DNA of 64,000 nt. It comes from Gordonibacter sp. Marseille-P4307 (GTDB lineage Bacteria; Actinomycetota; Coriobacteriia; Coriobacteriales; Eggerthellaceae). The translations under genes were made by a program, and so were the position numbers. Positions 36,587 through 45,079 of the stretch are shown here, piece after piece. The stretch lies in contig NZ_UWPD01000001.1 of NCBI RefSeq assembly GCF_900604965.1, positions 372,001 through 436,000 on the forward strand, read 5' to 3'. The notes beneath the pieces are model-generated. The model was not told the DNA's origin. It ran no database searches and saw nothing but the letters and a program-made list of their open reading frames with translations. Numbering within the stretch: the stretch's first letter is position 1; every line of letters starts with the position of its first letter.

Positions 36587-39425
36587 CTTCCACCTGGCTA
36601 TCCTCGTCGGGCATGTCCTCGCCCAAGCTCATATCCTGCAAGGCGACGCTGTTGAAGACGTATTCGACATTCCAGTCTTTCTCGAGTGCCGGAAAGCTCA
36701 TGCTCCATGCCACTGCAGGAATGGACAGGTCCTCTCTGTCCCAGAATTCCTTGTCCAAGGGGCCATACTTGCTGTCGCCCGGACCGGTGCAGTATTCGTA
36801 CTCCGTGATGCCCTTTTTGGACATGATTCCCTGCCTGAATTTCACGTCGAGCATGTGGATGATTAGCAGCGGCCTCGACCTATGGTCTCTATAGTATTTT
36901 TCAAGGCCCAATGTGCGGGTTGTCTGGGATTGCGCGTACTCGTATTCTTGTTCAGCTATGGTTTTCTCGTACGGGCTTAAGCCGGCTGCCTGAATGCCCT
37001 TGGAAGCCACCTTGAACCTGTTTCCGATAAAGATCTTTTCACCGTTCGTTTGGCAGCCAGGAGAACGTCGTTGCCTGTACAGCTGCAATCCGCAGCACTC
37101 GAAATGCAGGTCGCTGTCATGATGCTTGCTCGGCTGGATTCCCGCCACCAGGACATCCCAGTATTTCTTTGACTCAAGGTCGAAGTATTCGATGTACTCG
37201 AGCACCTTGTCGGTCTTCGTGAGCATCGAATCATCGCAATTAACGTACCCCTTCAAGAAAGCCTTTATCTCGGAAGATGGCACTGCAGTGAACAACGGCC
37301 CCCATTTTGTATCGACCGTTCTCTCGCAATCGCTCGACTCGAGTCTCGCAATGAATTCGAATGCATGAGCTTCGTTTGTGCTTCTGACTTGCTCATTGCG
37401 TGGCAGAACGGTCGTTTCAATGAACTTGTTGCTCAGGCTGATGTTCCTTATCAGCTCTCCGGCGCCCATCTTATTCCGCGCTGTCACCATGAGGGTCGAA
37501 GGATGGGACCTGATTTTCTGCCCAAAAACTAGGGGGCTCGCTTTCTGCTGCTGCATCCTGATCAAATCGTCTACCAGATCGTCGGTTGCGTCGGCTACAA
37601 ACTTGCACCAACCCGCAGACTCCCTGGTCATCCAGACCCTGCATACATCCTCATATCCGGGACGATGCCCAAACCAACGGCCCATCTGCATAAGCGTGTC
37701 GTACGCGCGTGAATTCCTGGCAAAGTATGACGTCACGAGGCCTTCAAGGGTCAGGCCGCGTGACAGGCTATAGCCTCCAATCGCGACGACATGCTCTCCG
37801 CCGCTCCCATAATCTAGGCTATCTATTGACTTCGAGTTGATTAGTGCAGTGCGCAATGGCCTGACTACGGAATAGAGCGTGGGGTATATCTCTTCCCAGC
37901 CGTACTCACACTTGCCTTCGAATTCATCGTCCCAGCATTGCTTAAGCGCCGCTATCTCAGATGAATTGCGTTGGGCCTCCTGGGCCGGCAGCGCCCGATA
38001 ATTCTTGATTGGTGGGCGCAGCACGTCTTGGATGTATTCGTCGATACGGACGCGGTACTTCTTTTGGATCTTGTTGTAGGGGCTTATGTTGACGAGCATG
38101 CTCACATCGTCATCGTCGCCGTTTCTGGCTATCTTGATTGCCGCCGACAAGACAAAGGTTCTTATCGCGTCGACCATCGACTGTGGCAGCTCTTCCACAT
38201 CCCAGTCTTTTTTGCCTATGGGGAGTTTGGCCACATCGTCGATAAACCTCACGTATCGTGACCGATCGACCGTCTGGTCGTCATCGGGCTCGATATCAGC
38301 GAACACGACGCCGGGGCCGAAATAGGAATCCGCCGCGCTCAGCGTGTAGATGAAGTTCCTTGGGAATAAATCTCTCCCGAACTCCTCATCGATCTGGTCT
38401 TTATCAATGAGGATATTCGCATAGGGAGTTGCAGTGTAGCCGATATACACGCTCTTGTTGAACAGGCTGAGCAACTCTCTAATTTGGGAGTTGATTCGTG
38501 ATATGTCGTCCTTGCTGTACTGCGTGTTGATCGAGGCGTTGTCCGCCTCATCGTCAACCAAGAAAAGCTGGTCGCTATCCGTCCGGTATTGTTCCAGCCA
38601 TGCGATAATGTTTTGCAGGGTTCGGTAGTTCTTCTTGATAACGAACACCCAGGGTTCCTTGGTGTTTTCTGGATCCACCTGCATCAGCGATTTCATCTTC
38701 GCTTTCTTGAAGTCATCGCTTCTGGTTGTCCCGGGGTTCGGATGCCTAAAAGCACCCCGGGCGACCTCACCAACCCCAACAGGGACCCGTTGGATTGATT
38801 TTTCTATGGTTGGCCGATAGTCGTATCCAACGAAGCCCTCTTCGATGCGCTGCTGCGTTTGCGACCGCAGGTCGTTTGTGGTCGCAGCCATTACGACGAT
38901 GTATTTGTACCCGATGTCGGCCGCGCGACATATCAACCCAAGGTAATTAGCAGTCTTTCCCGACTGGACGTTGCCGACAACGAGGCCCTTCTTCATGAAT
39001 TCGCCGCTCGTCGACGGATTTGCAGTTAGCGCCAAGATTTCAAAACTGTCTTTGCCTATCGCATCACACACGTCTTTTGACCAATGGCGCTGAAGCCTCA
39101 GGTAGCTTTCGTATTGGTTCCAATAGTGCCAGTCGACATCATCATTTATCTCCTGAAGCCATGGCGTGTTGTCGTCAGAGTCTATTAGGTAGTGTCCTAG
39201 CTCCTGCTTTACCGACTGGTCTTTCCAGTACTGGTCAACGACTTTGGCGACGAAATCGTCTCGGTTAATCTCGCCGAGTTCCGGGTACTTTTTCATCATA
39301 TCCAGATAAAAAGCCAGGCAGTTGCGGGCGGACTCCTCTACCTCCGCTTGCGTCGGTATAACGTCGGCTTTTTCTTTCCACACCAAATCGCTTACATCGT
39401 TGAATAACTCTTCGTAGGCATCCAT
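36576..39425 (-). CDS. Z1-domain superfamily II helicase-like protein
   Basis: 949 aa. A P-loop VVGNVQSGKTANY (about 149-161), Walker B FLVDDEADNAS (about 288-298), GYTATPYANIL (about 333) and the late motif GGYSLSRGLTLEGL define the Z1 family of ATPases found in MutL/MORC-linked restriction systems. The long N-terminus (1-130) is acidic and probably regulatory. Its start overlaps the upstream MutL-like stop as TAATG, a translational-coupling junction. It should remodel or translocate DNA for the nuclease partner. Confidence 0.9.
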   Translation of the reverse strand: MDAYEELFNDVSDLVWKEKADVIPTQAEVEESARNCLAFYLDMMKKYPELGEINRDDFVAKVVDQYWKDQSVKQELGHYLIDSDDNTPWLQEINDDVDWHYWNQYESYLRLQRHWSKDVCDAIGKDSFEILALTANPSTSGEFMKKGLVVGNVQSGKTANYLGLICRAADIGYKYIVVMAATTNDLRSQTQQRIEEGFVGYDYRPTIEKSIQRVPVGVGEVARGAFRHPNPGTTRSDDFKKAKMKSLMQVDPENTKEPWVFVIKKNYRTLQNIIAWLEQYRTDSDQLFLVDDEADNASINTQYSKDDISRINSQIRELLSLFNKSVYIGYTATPYANILIDKDQIDEEFGRDLFPRNFIYTLSAADSYFGPGVVFADIEPDDDQTVDRSRYVRFIDDVAKLPIGKKDWDVEELPQSMVDAIRTFVLSAAIKIARNGDDDDVSMLVNISPYNKIQKKYRVRIDEYIQDVLRPPIKNYRALPAQEAQRNSSEIAALKQCWDDEFEGKCEYGWEEIYPTLYSVVRPLRTALINSKSIDSLDYGSGGEHVVAIGGYSLSRGLTLEGLVTSYFARNSRAYDTLMQMGRWFGHRPGYEDVCRVWMTRESAGWCKFVADATDDLVDDLIRMQQQKASPLVFGQKIRSHPSTLMVTARNKMGAGELIRNISLSNKFIETTVLPRNEQVRSTNEAHAFEFIARLESSDCERTVDTKWGPLFTAVPSSEIKAFLKGYVNCDDSMLTKTDKVLEYIEYFDLESKKYWDVLVAGIQPSKHHDSDLHFECCGLQLYRQRRSPGCQTNGEKIFIGNRFKVASKGIQAAGLSPYEKTIAEQEYEYAQSQTTRTLGLEKYYRDHRSRPLLIIHMLDVKFRQGIMSKKGITEYEYCTGPGDSKYGPLDKEFWDREDLSIPAVAWSMSFPALEKDWNVEYVFNSVALQDMSLGEDMPDEDSQVEDEQ

Positions 39426-40897
39426 TACTGCTCCTCAATCCCCAAGGCTTCTAGCACCGATCCCCATCTCCCCTCGAAGATGTCCAAGCTTCGCATGATG
39501 TTCAGAATCTTCTCGTCTTCGTTTCCCTGAGATTTCATCATTCCAAAGAAACTGTTGGCAATCTCGGCCAAGTCGCTCTCTTCGATTGGCGGGTTTGTGA
39601 CGCTCTCAGGATTGTTCGACAGTTCGTAATACAACGATTCGGTCGGAAAGCCTGATTCGATTAGCCTGAACAGCACTTCAAGATGCTTGGCGTCTTCGGC
39701 GTCCAGCTCTAAGAGGGCTCCTGCGATATTCGGGTGCTCCCGATTGATTCTGTAGGCGATGCTCCCGTTGTCTTTTACGGCGTTCCAAACGGGATACAAA
39801 GACGCTGACGTCTGCCTCGCGCCCCTTCGTCTGTAGACCTTCTTGGACGGAGAATTGAACGTGTTAATCAGGTTTCTTACTGTCGCTCGCACCTCTTCAG
39901 GCAATTGCGCCGATACTTTCTTGACGTCGATTTTCCAGTCTTCATCATGGTTGTTATCGATGTCGATTTTTACCCTGCATAATTGAGTCAGTGCGGTTTT
40001 CTTCGCCAAGTTGAACCATGTCCCGTAGATAATCAGTCTGCGAGCTCTGTAAAGATAGATGCCCTGGTTCTTCTGATAGCCTCCCACTAGCCCATATTTT
40101 TCGTACTCTTCTTTGCTCGAGTACTTCGACGAATGCGGCAACGTGAAACTCTGGACGGCAACGCCTTCGGAAACAGGCTCAACGGGATGGATAATCGTTG
40201 CCTCGTGTCGAGAATTGAACGGATCAAGCGGTTCGATGGGCACGCCGTTTAACGTCATGGTGACTTTTTTATAGCCGCGTTCCGTAGCAAGGAATCTATG
40301 AAAAACCAGAGCGATATGCTCTTCCGTCTCAGAAACCTGACGATTAAACACGGACTCGAGCGAGTGCTTATCCTTCGCCGAATCTCTTATGCGATCTATG
40401 TTTTCCCAAAGAACGAGCGTCCCGTCCCCGTCTTGCAGCAGCTCGTTAAAGGGAATCTCCTTGCGATCGGCTATCTCGAACACGTTCCACTCGTTTGTTT
40501 TCACAACCAAATCGAGATCCCACGCGAACGCACTGTACGAGCCACTCTTTCTGGAGAGAACCGTCATCTTTCTGCATTGGGAAAAAGACGCGGTTTTTAA
40601 CCCAAGCCCGTATCTGCCCAAATCGTTTTCATTCCGCAGTTTCCTCGGATCGGCGCTTCCCATTCGCATGGACGAGAACAATTCGTCGTGCGTGAGGCCA
40701 TGACCGTTATCGCAAATGGCGACAATGGGCTCGGGGGTTGCACGGGCCTCGATTCTAATCTCCGTTGCATCTGCGGCAAGCGAATTATCGATAAGGTCCG
40801 CTAGGGCCGTCTCGAACGAATAGCCGATATCGCGCATACTCTCGATGAGCATGGACGGCACCGGATCTAAACGCTTGCTGGTCACATTGGTTTCCAT
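39425..40897 (-). CDS. MutL/MORC-like GHKL ATPase, first gene of the Mza-like operon
   Basis: 490 aa. The Bergerat ATP-binding fold is clear: ALADLIDNSLAA (N-box), VAICDNGHGLTHDEL (G1) and GRYGLGLKTASF (G2), with the S5 transducer domain after residue 200 carrying a lysine-rich loop. Such ATPases act as ATP-driven clamps in mismatch repair and, in MORC-type restriction systems, probably on foreign DNA. GGAG lies 5 bases before the ATG. It heads the four-gene minus-strand operon; the intergenic DNA upstream holds an antitoxin-like fragment. Confidence 0.9.
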   Translation of the reverse strand: METNVTSKRLDPVPSMLIESMRDIGYSFETALADLIDNSLAADATEIRIEARATPEPIVAICDNGHGLTHDELFSSMRMGSADPRKLRNENDLGRYGLGLKTASFSQCRKMTVLSRKSGSYSAFAWDLDLVVKTNEWNVFEIADRKEIPFNELLQDGDGTLVLWENIDRIRDSAKDKHSLESVFNRQVSETEEHIALVFHRFLATERGYKKVTMTLNGVPIEPLDPFNSRHEATIIHPVEPVSEGVAVQSFTLPHSSKYSSKEEYEKYGLVGGYQKNQGIYLYRARRLIIYGTWFNLAKKTALTQLCRVKIDIDNNHDEDWKIDVKKVSAQLPEEVRATVRNLINTFNSPSKKVYRRRGARQTSASLYPVWNAVKDNGSIAYRINREHPNIAGALLELDAEDAKHLEVLFRLIESGFPTESLYYELSNNPESVTNPPIEESDLAEIANSFFGMMKSQGNEDEKILNIMRSLDIFEGRWGSVLEALGIEEQ

Positions 40898-40927
40898 AAC
40901 CGCTCCGTTTACGCGTGCGCTGGTGCG

Positions 40928-41004
40928 CTACTTCTTGCTCAACTCTTGGATCATGCAGTTCCTCACGAAGGCCGAGAAGCTCACCCCGCGCAGCTTGGTG
41001 AATC
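40928..41004 (-). pseudogene. C-terminal fragment of a ribbon-helix-helix antitoxin-like protein
   Basis: One frame ends KLRGVSFSAFVRNCMIQELS-KK-stop. The pattern GVSFSAFVRN resembles the second helix of ribbon-helix-helix antitoxins (RelB/DinJ or DUF6290 type). The upstream coding part is cut off exactly where the IS end begins at 41005, so the gene was interrupted or carried as a fragment. Confidence 0.45.
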
Positions 41005-41557
41005 TGAATCTGCCCCGATTTCGTTGACAGGTGCTAAGCCGCCTTCGATCGGCTCTCTTCCATCTGCTTTTTCTCGAACTCCTCGGGGCTGAGCCAGCCC
41101 GGCGCCGAGCGAATCCCGATCCTGTTGCAGAAGCGCTCCATGCACTCGGATGTCTCGAGCGCCGCCTCCTCTCCGCCGGAGAAGGCGCGCGCGTGCGCGC
41201 ATTCCGCCTTGACGACCCCCGTCAGGGACTCCGTGACGGCGCTGTCCCGCGGGCTCGAGACCGGCCCCGTGGACGGCGCGATTCCGCCCTCCCCCACGGT
41301 CTTGCCGACGAGCGGCGACGCGCACCGGCTCCCGTGGTCCGAGTGATGCAGGCAGCTGGAAAGCGAGCCGGGGTCGACGCCCAGCCCGCGCGCCACCTCC
41401 GCATAGGCGGTGTCGGACTTTCTGTGCAGCTCTACGGCCTGCTGCTTGAACTCCGGTGTGTACTTTGGCGTACCGGCCATGATCTTCACCTTTCTTCCTT
41501 TCCGAAATCTTATCGGAAAACGGAATTGCAAGTGTCAACCAATCTGGGGCAGATTCA
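41005..41557. mobile_element. Internally deleted IS3-family element
   Basis: TGAATCTGCCCC (41005-41016) is matched inverted at 41546-41557, and the similarity extends inward for about 26 bases (both read on to GTTGACA after a one-base gap). Between the ends is a single short frame joining the start of OrfA to the end of OrfB. At 553 bp it is less than half of a normal IS3 element, so it cannot move alone but could be moved by a complete relative. No clear target duplication is visible. Confidence 0.75.
41034..41480 (-). pseudogene. IS3 transposase remnant (OrfA start fused to OrfB end)
   Basis: Residues 1-40 (MAGTPKYTPEFKQQAVELHR...) are the helix-turn-helix start of IS3 OrfA. After about residue 60 the frame passes into OrfB C-terminus: SPRDSAVTESLTGVVKAE (the last catalytic Glu region), MERFCNRIGIRSAPGWLSPE and EFEKKQMEE. 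The DDE core between them, with both catalytic Asp residues, is missing. AAAGG precedes the ATG. The open frame across the deletion suggests a clean in-frame loss. Confidence 0.75.
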
Positions 41558-41964
41558 TCAAGGGCTGGAAGATCGTCGACCGCGTGCTGCCCTGGGAGGG
41601 CTTCACCGAGCAGCGGAAGTACGGCCTCGACGAGATGCTGCGCGCCTTCGACGGCGCGATGCCCGAGGGGGAGCGCCTAGGCGAGTTCCTGGACTCCGTC
41701 GAGGTGCCGGTCTCGGAGCTGCAGGTCGGCGACGAGGTCTGGATGTTCGCCGTCGGCGATGCCTGGAAGACGTACCCGGTCGTCGGCTTCGGCCAGCCGG
41801 AGTCCAGCCGCATCGCGGCTGCGGTCGATACGCCGGACGGCAAGACGGACGTGACATACCCCGACCTGCCCTACGTGGCCACGCACGACCACGGCGGCAA
41901 CTTCTCCTGGAACGCCAACAACTACGTCCACGGCGACACGGCGCGCATCCGCCCGCGCAAGTAA
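41546..41964 (+). pseudogene. 3' part of an unknown gene truncated by the IS element
   Basis: From the right IS end a frame reads GRFIKGWKIVDRVLPWEGF and on through LDSVEVPVSELQVGDEVWMF, AWKTYPVVGFG, ending ARIRPRK. Its coding character is good (G/C third positions), but there is no start codon: the 5' part is missing. No family recognised. The neighbours suggest a gene from a conjugative or integrated element. Confidence 0.5.
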
Positions 41965-42017
41965 CCAATACCGTCAAGGCGCGGGTCTTCCAAGGTCCGC
42001 CCGGAGAGGGGCTTTCT

Positions 42018-42251
42018 ATGAGCGAGATGATCCGCAGAGCTGAATGGGACCACATCAAGCGCGACTACGCATTCCGGAAAAACGACTCCGACTTCGAAAT
42101 GCCCGATGGCTGCGCCGAGCACCATGACCGGCAGAAGGTCTACTGCGAGGGGTGCGACTCCAAGTACGGCACCATCATGGTGTCGCGCGAGATGTGCGCA
42201 TGGCGCCATCCCACGTTCGACGAGTTCTACGACGGCGCAGTGATCGACTAG
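42018..42251 (+). CDS. Hypothetical 77-aa protein with CxxC
   Basis: The ATG at 42018 has GGAGAGGGG upstream. The small acidic protein has one CEGC pair (VYCEGCDSKYG) and several His/Cys residues, perhaps a metal site. It is followed 12 bases later by another small gene in the same direction. No family recognised; probable mobile-element cargo. Confidence 0.55.
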   Translation: MSEMIRRAEWDHIKRDYAFRKNDSDFEMPDGCAEHHDRQKVYCEGCDSKYGTIMVSREMCAWRHPTFDEFYDGAVID

Positions 42252-42263
42252 GCAGGAGCGACC

Positions 42264-42416
42264 ATGGAACCGCACGCAACCGGCAACGCGACGATAACCA
42301 TCCCGGCCGAGAAGCTCGAGTGGTTCCGCACCCAGATTGCCGAGATGCGCGGTATATACGCCGACGGCATAGCCCGAGAGGTTGCCGAGGAGCTAGGGTG
42401 CCTGCTGATGCTCTAG
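42264..42416 (+). CDS. Hypothetical 50-aa protein
   Basis: GCAGGAG lies 5 bases before the ATG. The sequence begins MEPHATGNATITIPAEKLEW and ends IAREVAEELGCLLML. The N-terminal TITIPAEKLEW strand resembles the start of small DNA-binding or antitoxin proteins, but this is only a resemblance. A decayed copy of its C-terminal half occurs at 43558-43629, so the gene belongs to a duplicated accessory segment. Confidence 0.5.
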   Translation: MEPHATGNATITIPAEKLEWFRTQIAEMRGIYADGIAREVAEELGCLLML

Positions 42417-42653
42417 CCGTACGAACAACTTCAAGCTGCGCCTCTGCGCGACGGTGGGCGATGCGATCAGAAAACCCCAGCCGCTTGTCCGCCGAGCCCC
42501 ACATCATGATGTGCATGCCGTAGTCGTCGAACATGCCAATCCTTTCGTTCGGTCGAAATGGCAAGACAGATGCTATCGGCGCGTCACAAGCCCAATACAT
42601 CTACCTTCGACAAAAATCACCCAGCGTCATGGGAAAATAATCTCGGAAAACGC

Positions 42654-42684
42654 TTGCTCGTCACGCGGCGTGACGTTGCATGAT
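42654..42684 (+). promoter_or_regulatory. MerR-type promoter with operator in a 19-bp spacer
   Basis: TTGCTC (42654-42659) and CATGAT (42679-42684) are 19 bp apart. The spacer is filled by the dyad CGTCACGCGGCGTGACG (42659-42675). An over-long spacer covered by a dyad is the hallmark of MerR-controlled promoters. It lies 25 bases before the MerR gene, so autoregulation is likely. Confidence 0.6.
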
Positions 42685-42708
42685 GCACCTTGAAAGGAGG
42701 TGGTTTCC

Positions 42709-43140
42709 ATGCCGGACAAGCAAACCGACAACCAGAAAATGTACTCGACGGGCGAGCTCGCCCAAGCATGCGGCACCACCGTGCGCACCGTGCAATACTA
42801 CGACGAGAAGAGCCTCGTCCATCCAACCGACCTCACGGAGGGCGGCAGGTGCGTATACACGGACGACGACGCCGCCAGGCTGCGTCGTGTGCTGCTGCTG
42901 AAGTCGCTGGGACTCAGGCTCACAGACATCCGCAGCTTCCTGGATAGCAACGACTCAACAACGGTACTGCGCGACATCCTGCAAGAGCAGGACGCAAGGC
43001 TCGCCGAGGAACTCGAGGAGCGAGCACATGCCAGGAAGCGGATCGCCGCCATGATCGAGGCGATCGACGCCACCGGGGAACTTCCCGCCGAGACCGTCCC
43101 CGACATGGAAGACATCATGCAAGAGAGGGCCAGCATATGA
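42709..43140 (+). CDS. MerR-family transcriptional regulator
   Basis: 143 aa. The N-terminal winged helix is clear: MYSTGELAQACGTTVRTVQY, YDEKSLVHPTDLTEGGRCVY, then LLLKSLGLRLTDIRSFLDS. A coiled coil follows (about 80-125), and the C-terminus is short without a cysteine cluster, so metal sensing is not indicated. The ATG at 42709 has AAAGGAGG 8 bases upstream. The stop overlaps ATGA with a following frame, and the next gene encodes a small membrane/zinc-ribbon protein that it may control. Confidence 0.88.
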   Translation: MPDKQTDNQKMYSTGELAQACGTTVRTVQYYDEKSLVHPTDLTEGGRCVYTDDDAARLRRVLLLKSLGLRLTDIRSFLDSNDSTTVLRDILQEQDARLAEELEERAHARKRIAAMIEAIDATGELPAETVPDMEDIMQERASI

Positions 43141-43158
43141 AGAAGCGAGCTCACCCCG

Positions 43159-43488
43159 GTGTACAAGACGCTGCTAGCCATCGGGATTCCCGCGGGCATC
43201 GCGGAGATCGGCACGATAGCCTGGTGGATTGCCACGGGCGACTGGCGTCCGTTCGCAATCGTCCTGCCAATCGCCGTCATGATAGCCGCACTGCTTACGC
43301 GGACGTATCGCAAGCGCACAGCATACGTCTGCCCGCACTGCCGCAAGGTGTTCGTGCCCGCGACTACGGAATGGTTCTTCGCCAAGCACACGCCCACGAC
43401 ACGCAAGGTCACCTGCACCGAATGCGGCGAGAAGGACTGGTGCGCCGAGGTGTCGATCGAGCGGCTCGCAGCAAAGACGGGAAGCTAA
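43159..43488 (+). CDS. Small membrane protein with C-terminal zinc ribbon
   Basis: 109 aa from a GTG start. Two hydrophobic helices (about 5-25 and 30-48) are followed by a basic turn and a four-cysteine zinc-ribbon-like domain (CPHCRKVF ... CTECGEKDWC). It lies 18 bases after the MerR gene and is probably co-transcribed. The start is uncertain because the ribosome site is weak. Confidence 0.6.
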   Translation: MYKTLLAIGIPAGIAEIGTIAWWIATGDWRPFAIVLPIAVMIAALLTRTYRKRTAYVCPHCRKVFVPATTEWFFAKHTPTTRKVTCTECGEKDWCAEVSIERLAAKTGS

Positions 43489-43511
43489 GCACTGCACTTC
43501 GTCCAAGTCGT

Positions 43512-43544
43512 CGGTGACGGTGGCGCTCTACGCCACCGTCACCG
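43512..43544. other. Perfect 14-bp hairpin
   Basis: CGGTGACGGTGGCG pairs perfectly with 43531-43544 around a CTCTA loop. There is no T-run on either side, so it is a very stable hairpin rather than a standard terminator. It lies just after the zinc-ribbon gene. Confidence 0.6.
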
Positions 43545-43557
43545 CTGCCGCCGCGCT

Positions 43558-43629
43558 CAGATTGCCGTCAATGCCGACGACATCGCCCGCGAGGTCGCAG
43601 AGGAGCTAGGAAGACTGCTGCAGCCCTAG
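43558..43629 (+). pseudogene. Decayed copy of the 50-aa protein
   Basis: The frame QIAVNADDIAREVAEELGRL ends in LQP-stop and aligns with QIAEMRGIYADGIAREVAEE in the gene at 42264, with a short internal deletion and no start codon. Confidence 0.5.
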
Positions 43630-43818
43630 CCGCGGGCGCGTGTGGCGCTCGTGATAGGTCGCCCTCCAGTCTGCGCATACGGCCTTCGCCTCCTCGCGGC
43701 GCAATCCGGGAAACTCATTGACGAGGTACGGTGGCGCCATGGCCGAGCTCTCCTCGCCGCTCTCGCGCGGCTTGTTCAGGAAGGCGAAGCGCTCCGTATC
43801 GGGGAACATGTTTCTCAT
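43606..43818 (-). CDS. Hypothetical 70-aa protein
   Basis: The ATG at 43818 has GGAG about 8 bases upstream. The product is polar, with no recognised domain (MRNMFPDTERFAFLNKPRES...). Its end overlaps the decayed 50-aa copy on the other strand. The coding status is uncertain. Confidence 0.35.
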   Translation of the reverse strand: MRNMFPDTERFAFLNKPRESGEESSAMAPPYLVNEFPGLRREEAKAVCADWRATYHERHTRPRLGLQQSS

Positions 43819-43927
43819 ACGATGGGCTCCTTTTTCTGCTCCGATTATCCCGCAGACGCCCGCCTTCCTCCCGGCAACCCTGCCGAACCCATGCGGAAAG
43901 CACCCGCATGGACTCCCCTTAACGGCC

Positions 43928-44293
43928 TTACTCCATCACGCTCCGCCCGAGGTGGAGCTTCTCGAAGTCACGGCGGTAGGGCCCCTTGATGCCGACCTCG
44001 CCAACATCCTCCATGCCCTCTATTCCAAAGCTCCCGAGATACGACTTGACCCCGTCATCGTCCGTCAGGAAACGGCCGAGCGCCGCCATATCGTAGAGCC
44101 CTCCCACGGCAACTGCAGCTCCCATGCGAAAGTAGTCGTTGTTGCAGTAAGCGCCTCTATCACGCTTCTCCTCTGCCATGTGCGCACCTCGTTCCAACTG
44201 CGCCTTTAGCTCGTCTCGCATCCTAGCCCCGGCACGCATCCCCGGGAGTACCTCATCGGGGACACGGGCGCCGCGTTCTCTAGCCAGCGCCAT
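43928..44293 (-). CDS. Hypothetical 121-aa protein
   Basis: The ATG at 44293 has GGAGG 5 bases upstream. The N-terminus is basic and helical (MALARERGARVPDEVLPG); the second half is glycine-rich with a hydrophobic stretch (MGAAVAVGGLYDMAALGRFL). The frame is open further upstream but without a ribosome site. No family recognised. Likely mobile-element cargo. Confidence 0.45.
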   Translation of the reverse strand: MALARERGARVPDEVLPGMRAGARMRDELKAQLERGAHMAEEKRDRGAYCNNDYFRMGAAVAVGGLYDMAALGRFLTDDDGVKSYLGSFGIEGMEDVGEVGIKGPYRRDFEKLHLGRSVME

Positions 44294-44516
44294 CCCGCCC
44301 TCCGAAACGGTCCGCCAGCTGGACTCGGGAACGCATCGCCGCCGAGAACCCGGACGGCCGCAAGGTGCGAAAAAACTTCCCGGCTCGAATCCACGGGCAC
44401 GATCGGGAACTCGCAGCCCTCCGGGTTTTCGCCTTCCTCCTTGCAGCCGCCCGGAACCCCGGCGCTCCACGCGCCACGGGCCCGCGAAGGACGGGCCGAC
44501 AGATTAGGAGGTCGAG

Positions 44517-45002
44517 ATGGAAAACACCAAGAACACGCTCGAGGTCATGATGGTCCCCGTCGGCGGCAAGCCCTACCGCAAGACGCTCGGGGCAGATGAG
44601 AGCGGAAGCTTCCTGCGCACGCTGCAGGAATGCGTCGGCGGCATGATGGAGCCCGCGGGGTACATCTTCGGGAACGCGCCCGCCGTCTACGTCAACGAGG
44701 AGGAGCTGTTCGGCGCATCGCTGGACACAGCGAACAGGGCCGTCTACGCGACGCACGAGATGGCCGAGGCTGGCTATCTCTCCCAGATGGACTATTCGAG
44801 CGTGGTCGAGGGGGGCGATCTCTACAGCATCGTCTTCGGCGACATGGTCTGCGTCGGGTTCGACCACGAGACCGGCGAGGACCGCGGCATCAGCGACGAC
44901 GAGGCCGCACGCGTGATCAAGCGTTTCGGCGGCAGCAAGTCGATCCAGTCGGGTGCCGTCGAGTGCCTCCGGCTTGCGTTCCGGAAGCGGGCGGCCGTCT
45001 AG
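44517..45002 (+). CDS. DUF3846-like protein
   Basis: 161 aa, start ATG with TTAGGAGG 6 bases upstream. The order of segments fits DUF3846: a strand VMMVPVGGKPYRKTLG, a helix with LRTLQECVGGMMEP, AVYVNEEELFGASLDTANRA and an ending in DLYSIVFGDMVCVGF. Such proteins are common on conjugative elements of Gram-positive bacteria; their function is unknown. It supports the view that this zone derives from an integrated element. Confidence 0.65.
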   Translation: MENTKNTLEVMMVPVGGKPYRKTLGADESGSFLRTLQECVGGMMEPAGYIFGNAPAVYVNEEELFGASLDTANRAVYATHEMAEAGYLSQMDYSSVVEGGDLYSIVFGDMVCVGFDHETGEDRGISDDEAARVIKRFGGSKSIQSGAVECLRLAFRKRAAV

Positions 45003-45079
45003 GCCGCCCGCAGGCGCCCTCCCGCCGGCATGACACGTTGCCAAGGAGGGAGGAGTCGATGTCGACCATGGACTCCTTG

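Noticed and set aside
42175-42534. Minus-strand open frame of 119 codons starting MFDDYGMHIMMWGSADKR with a fair ribosome site
   Set aside because: It fully covers the better-supported 50-aa gene on the other strand, and its second half is arginine-rich as expected of an antisense shadow. A short real gene at its start cannot be excluded.
43512-43544. Perfect hairpin considered as a terminator
   Set aside because: No T-run on either strand, so it is listed only as a hairpin.
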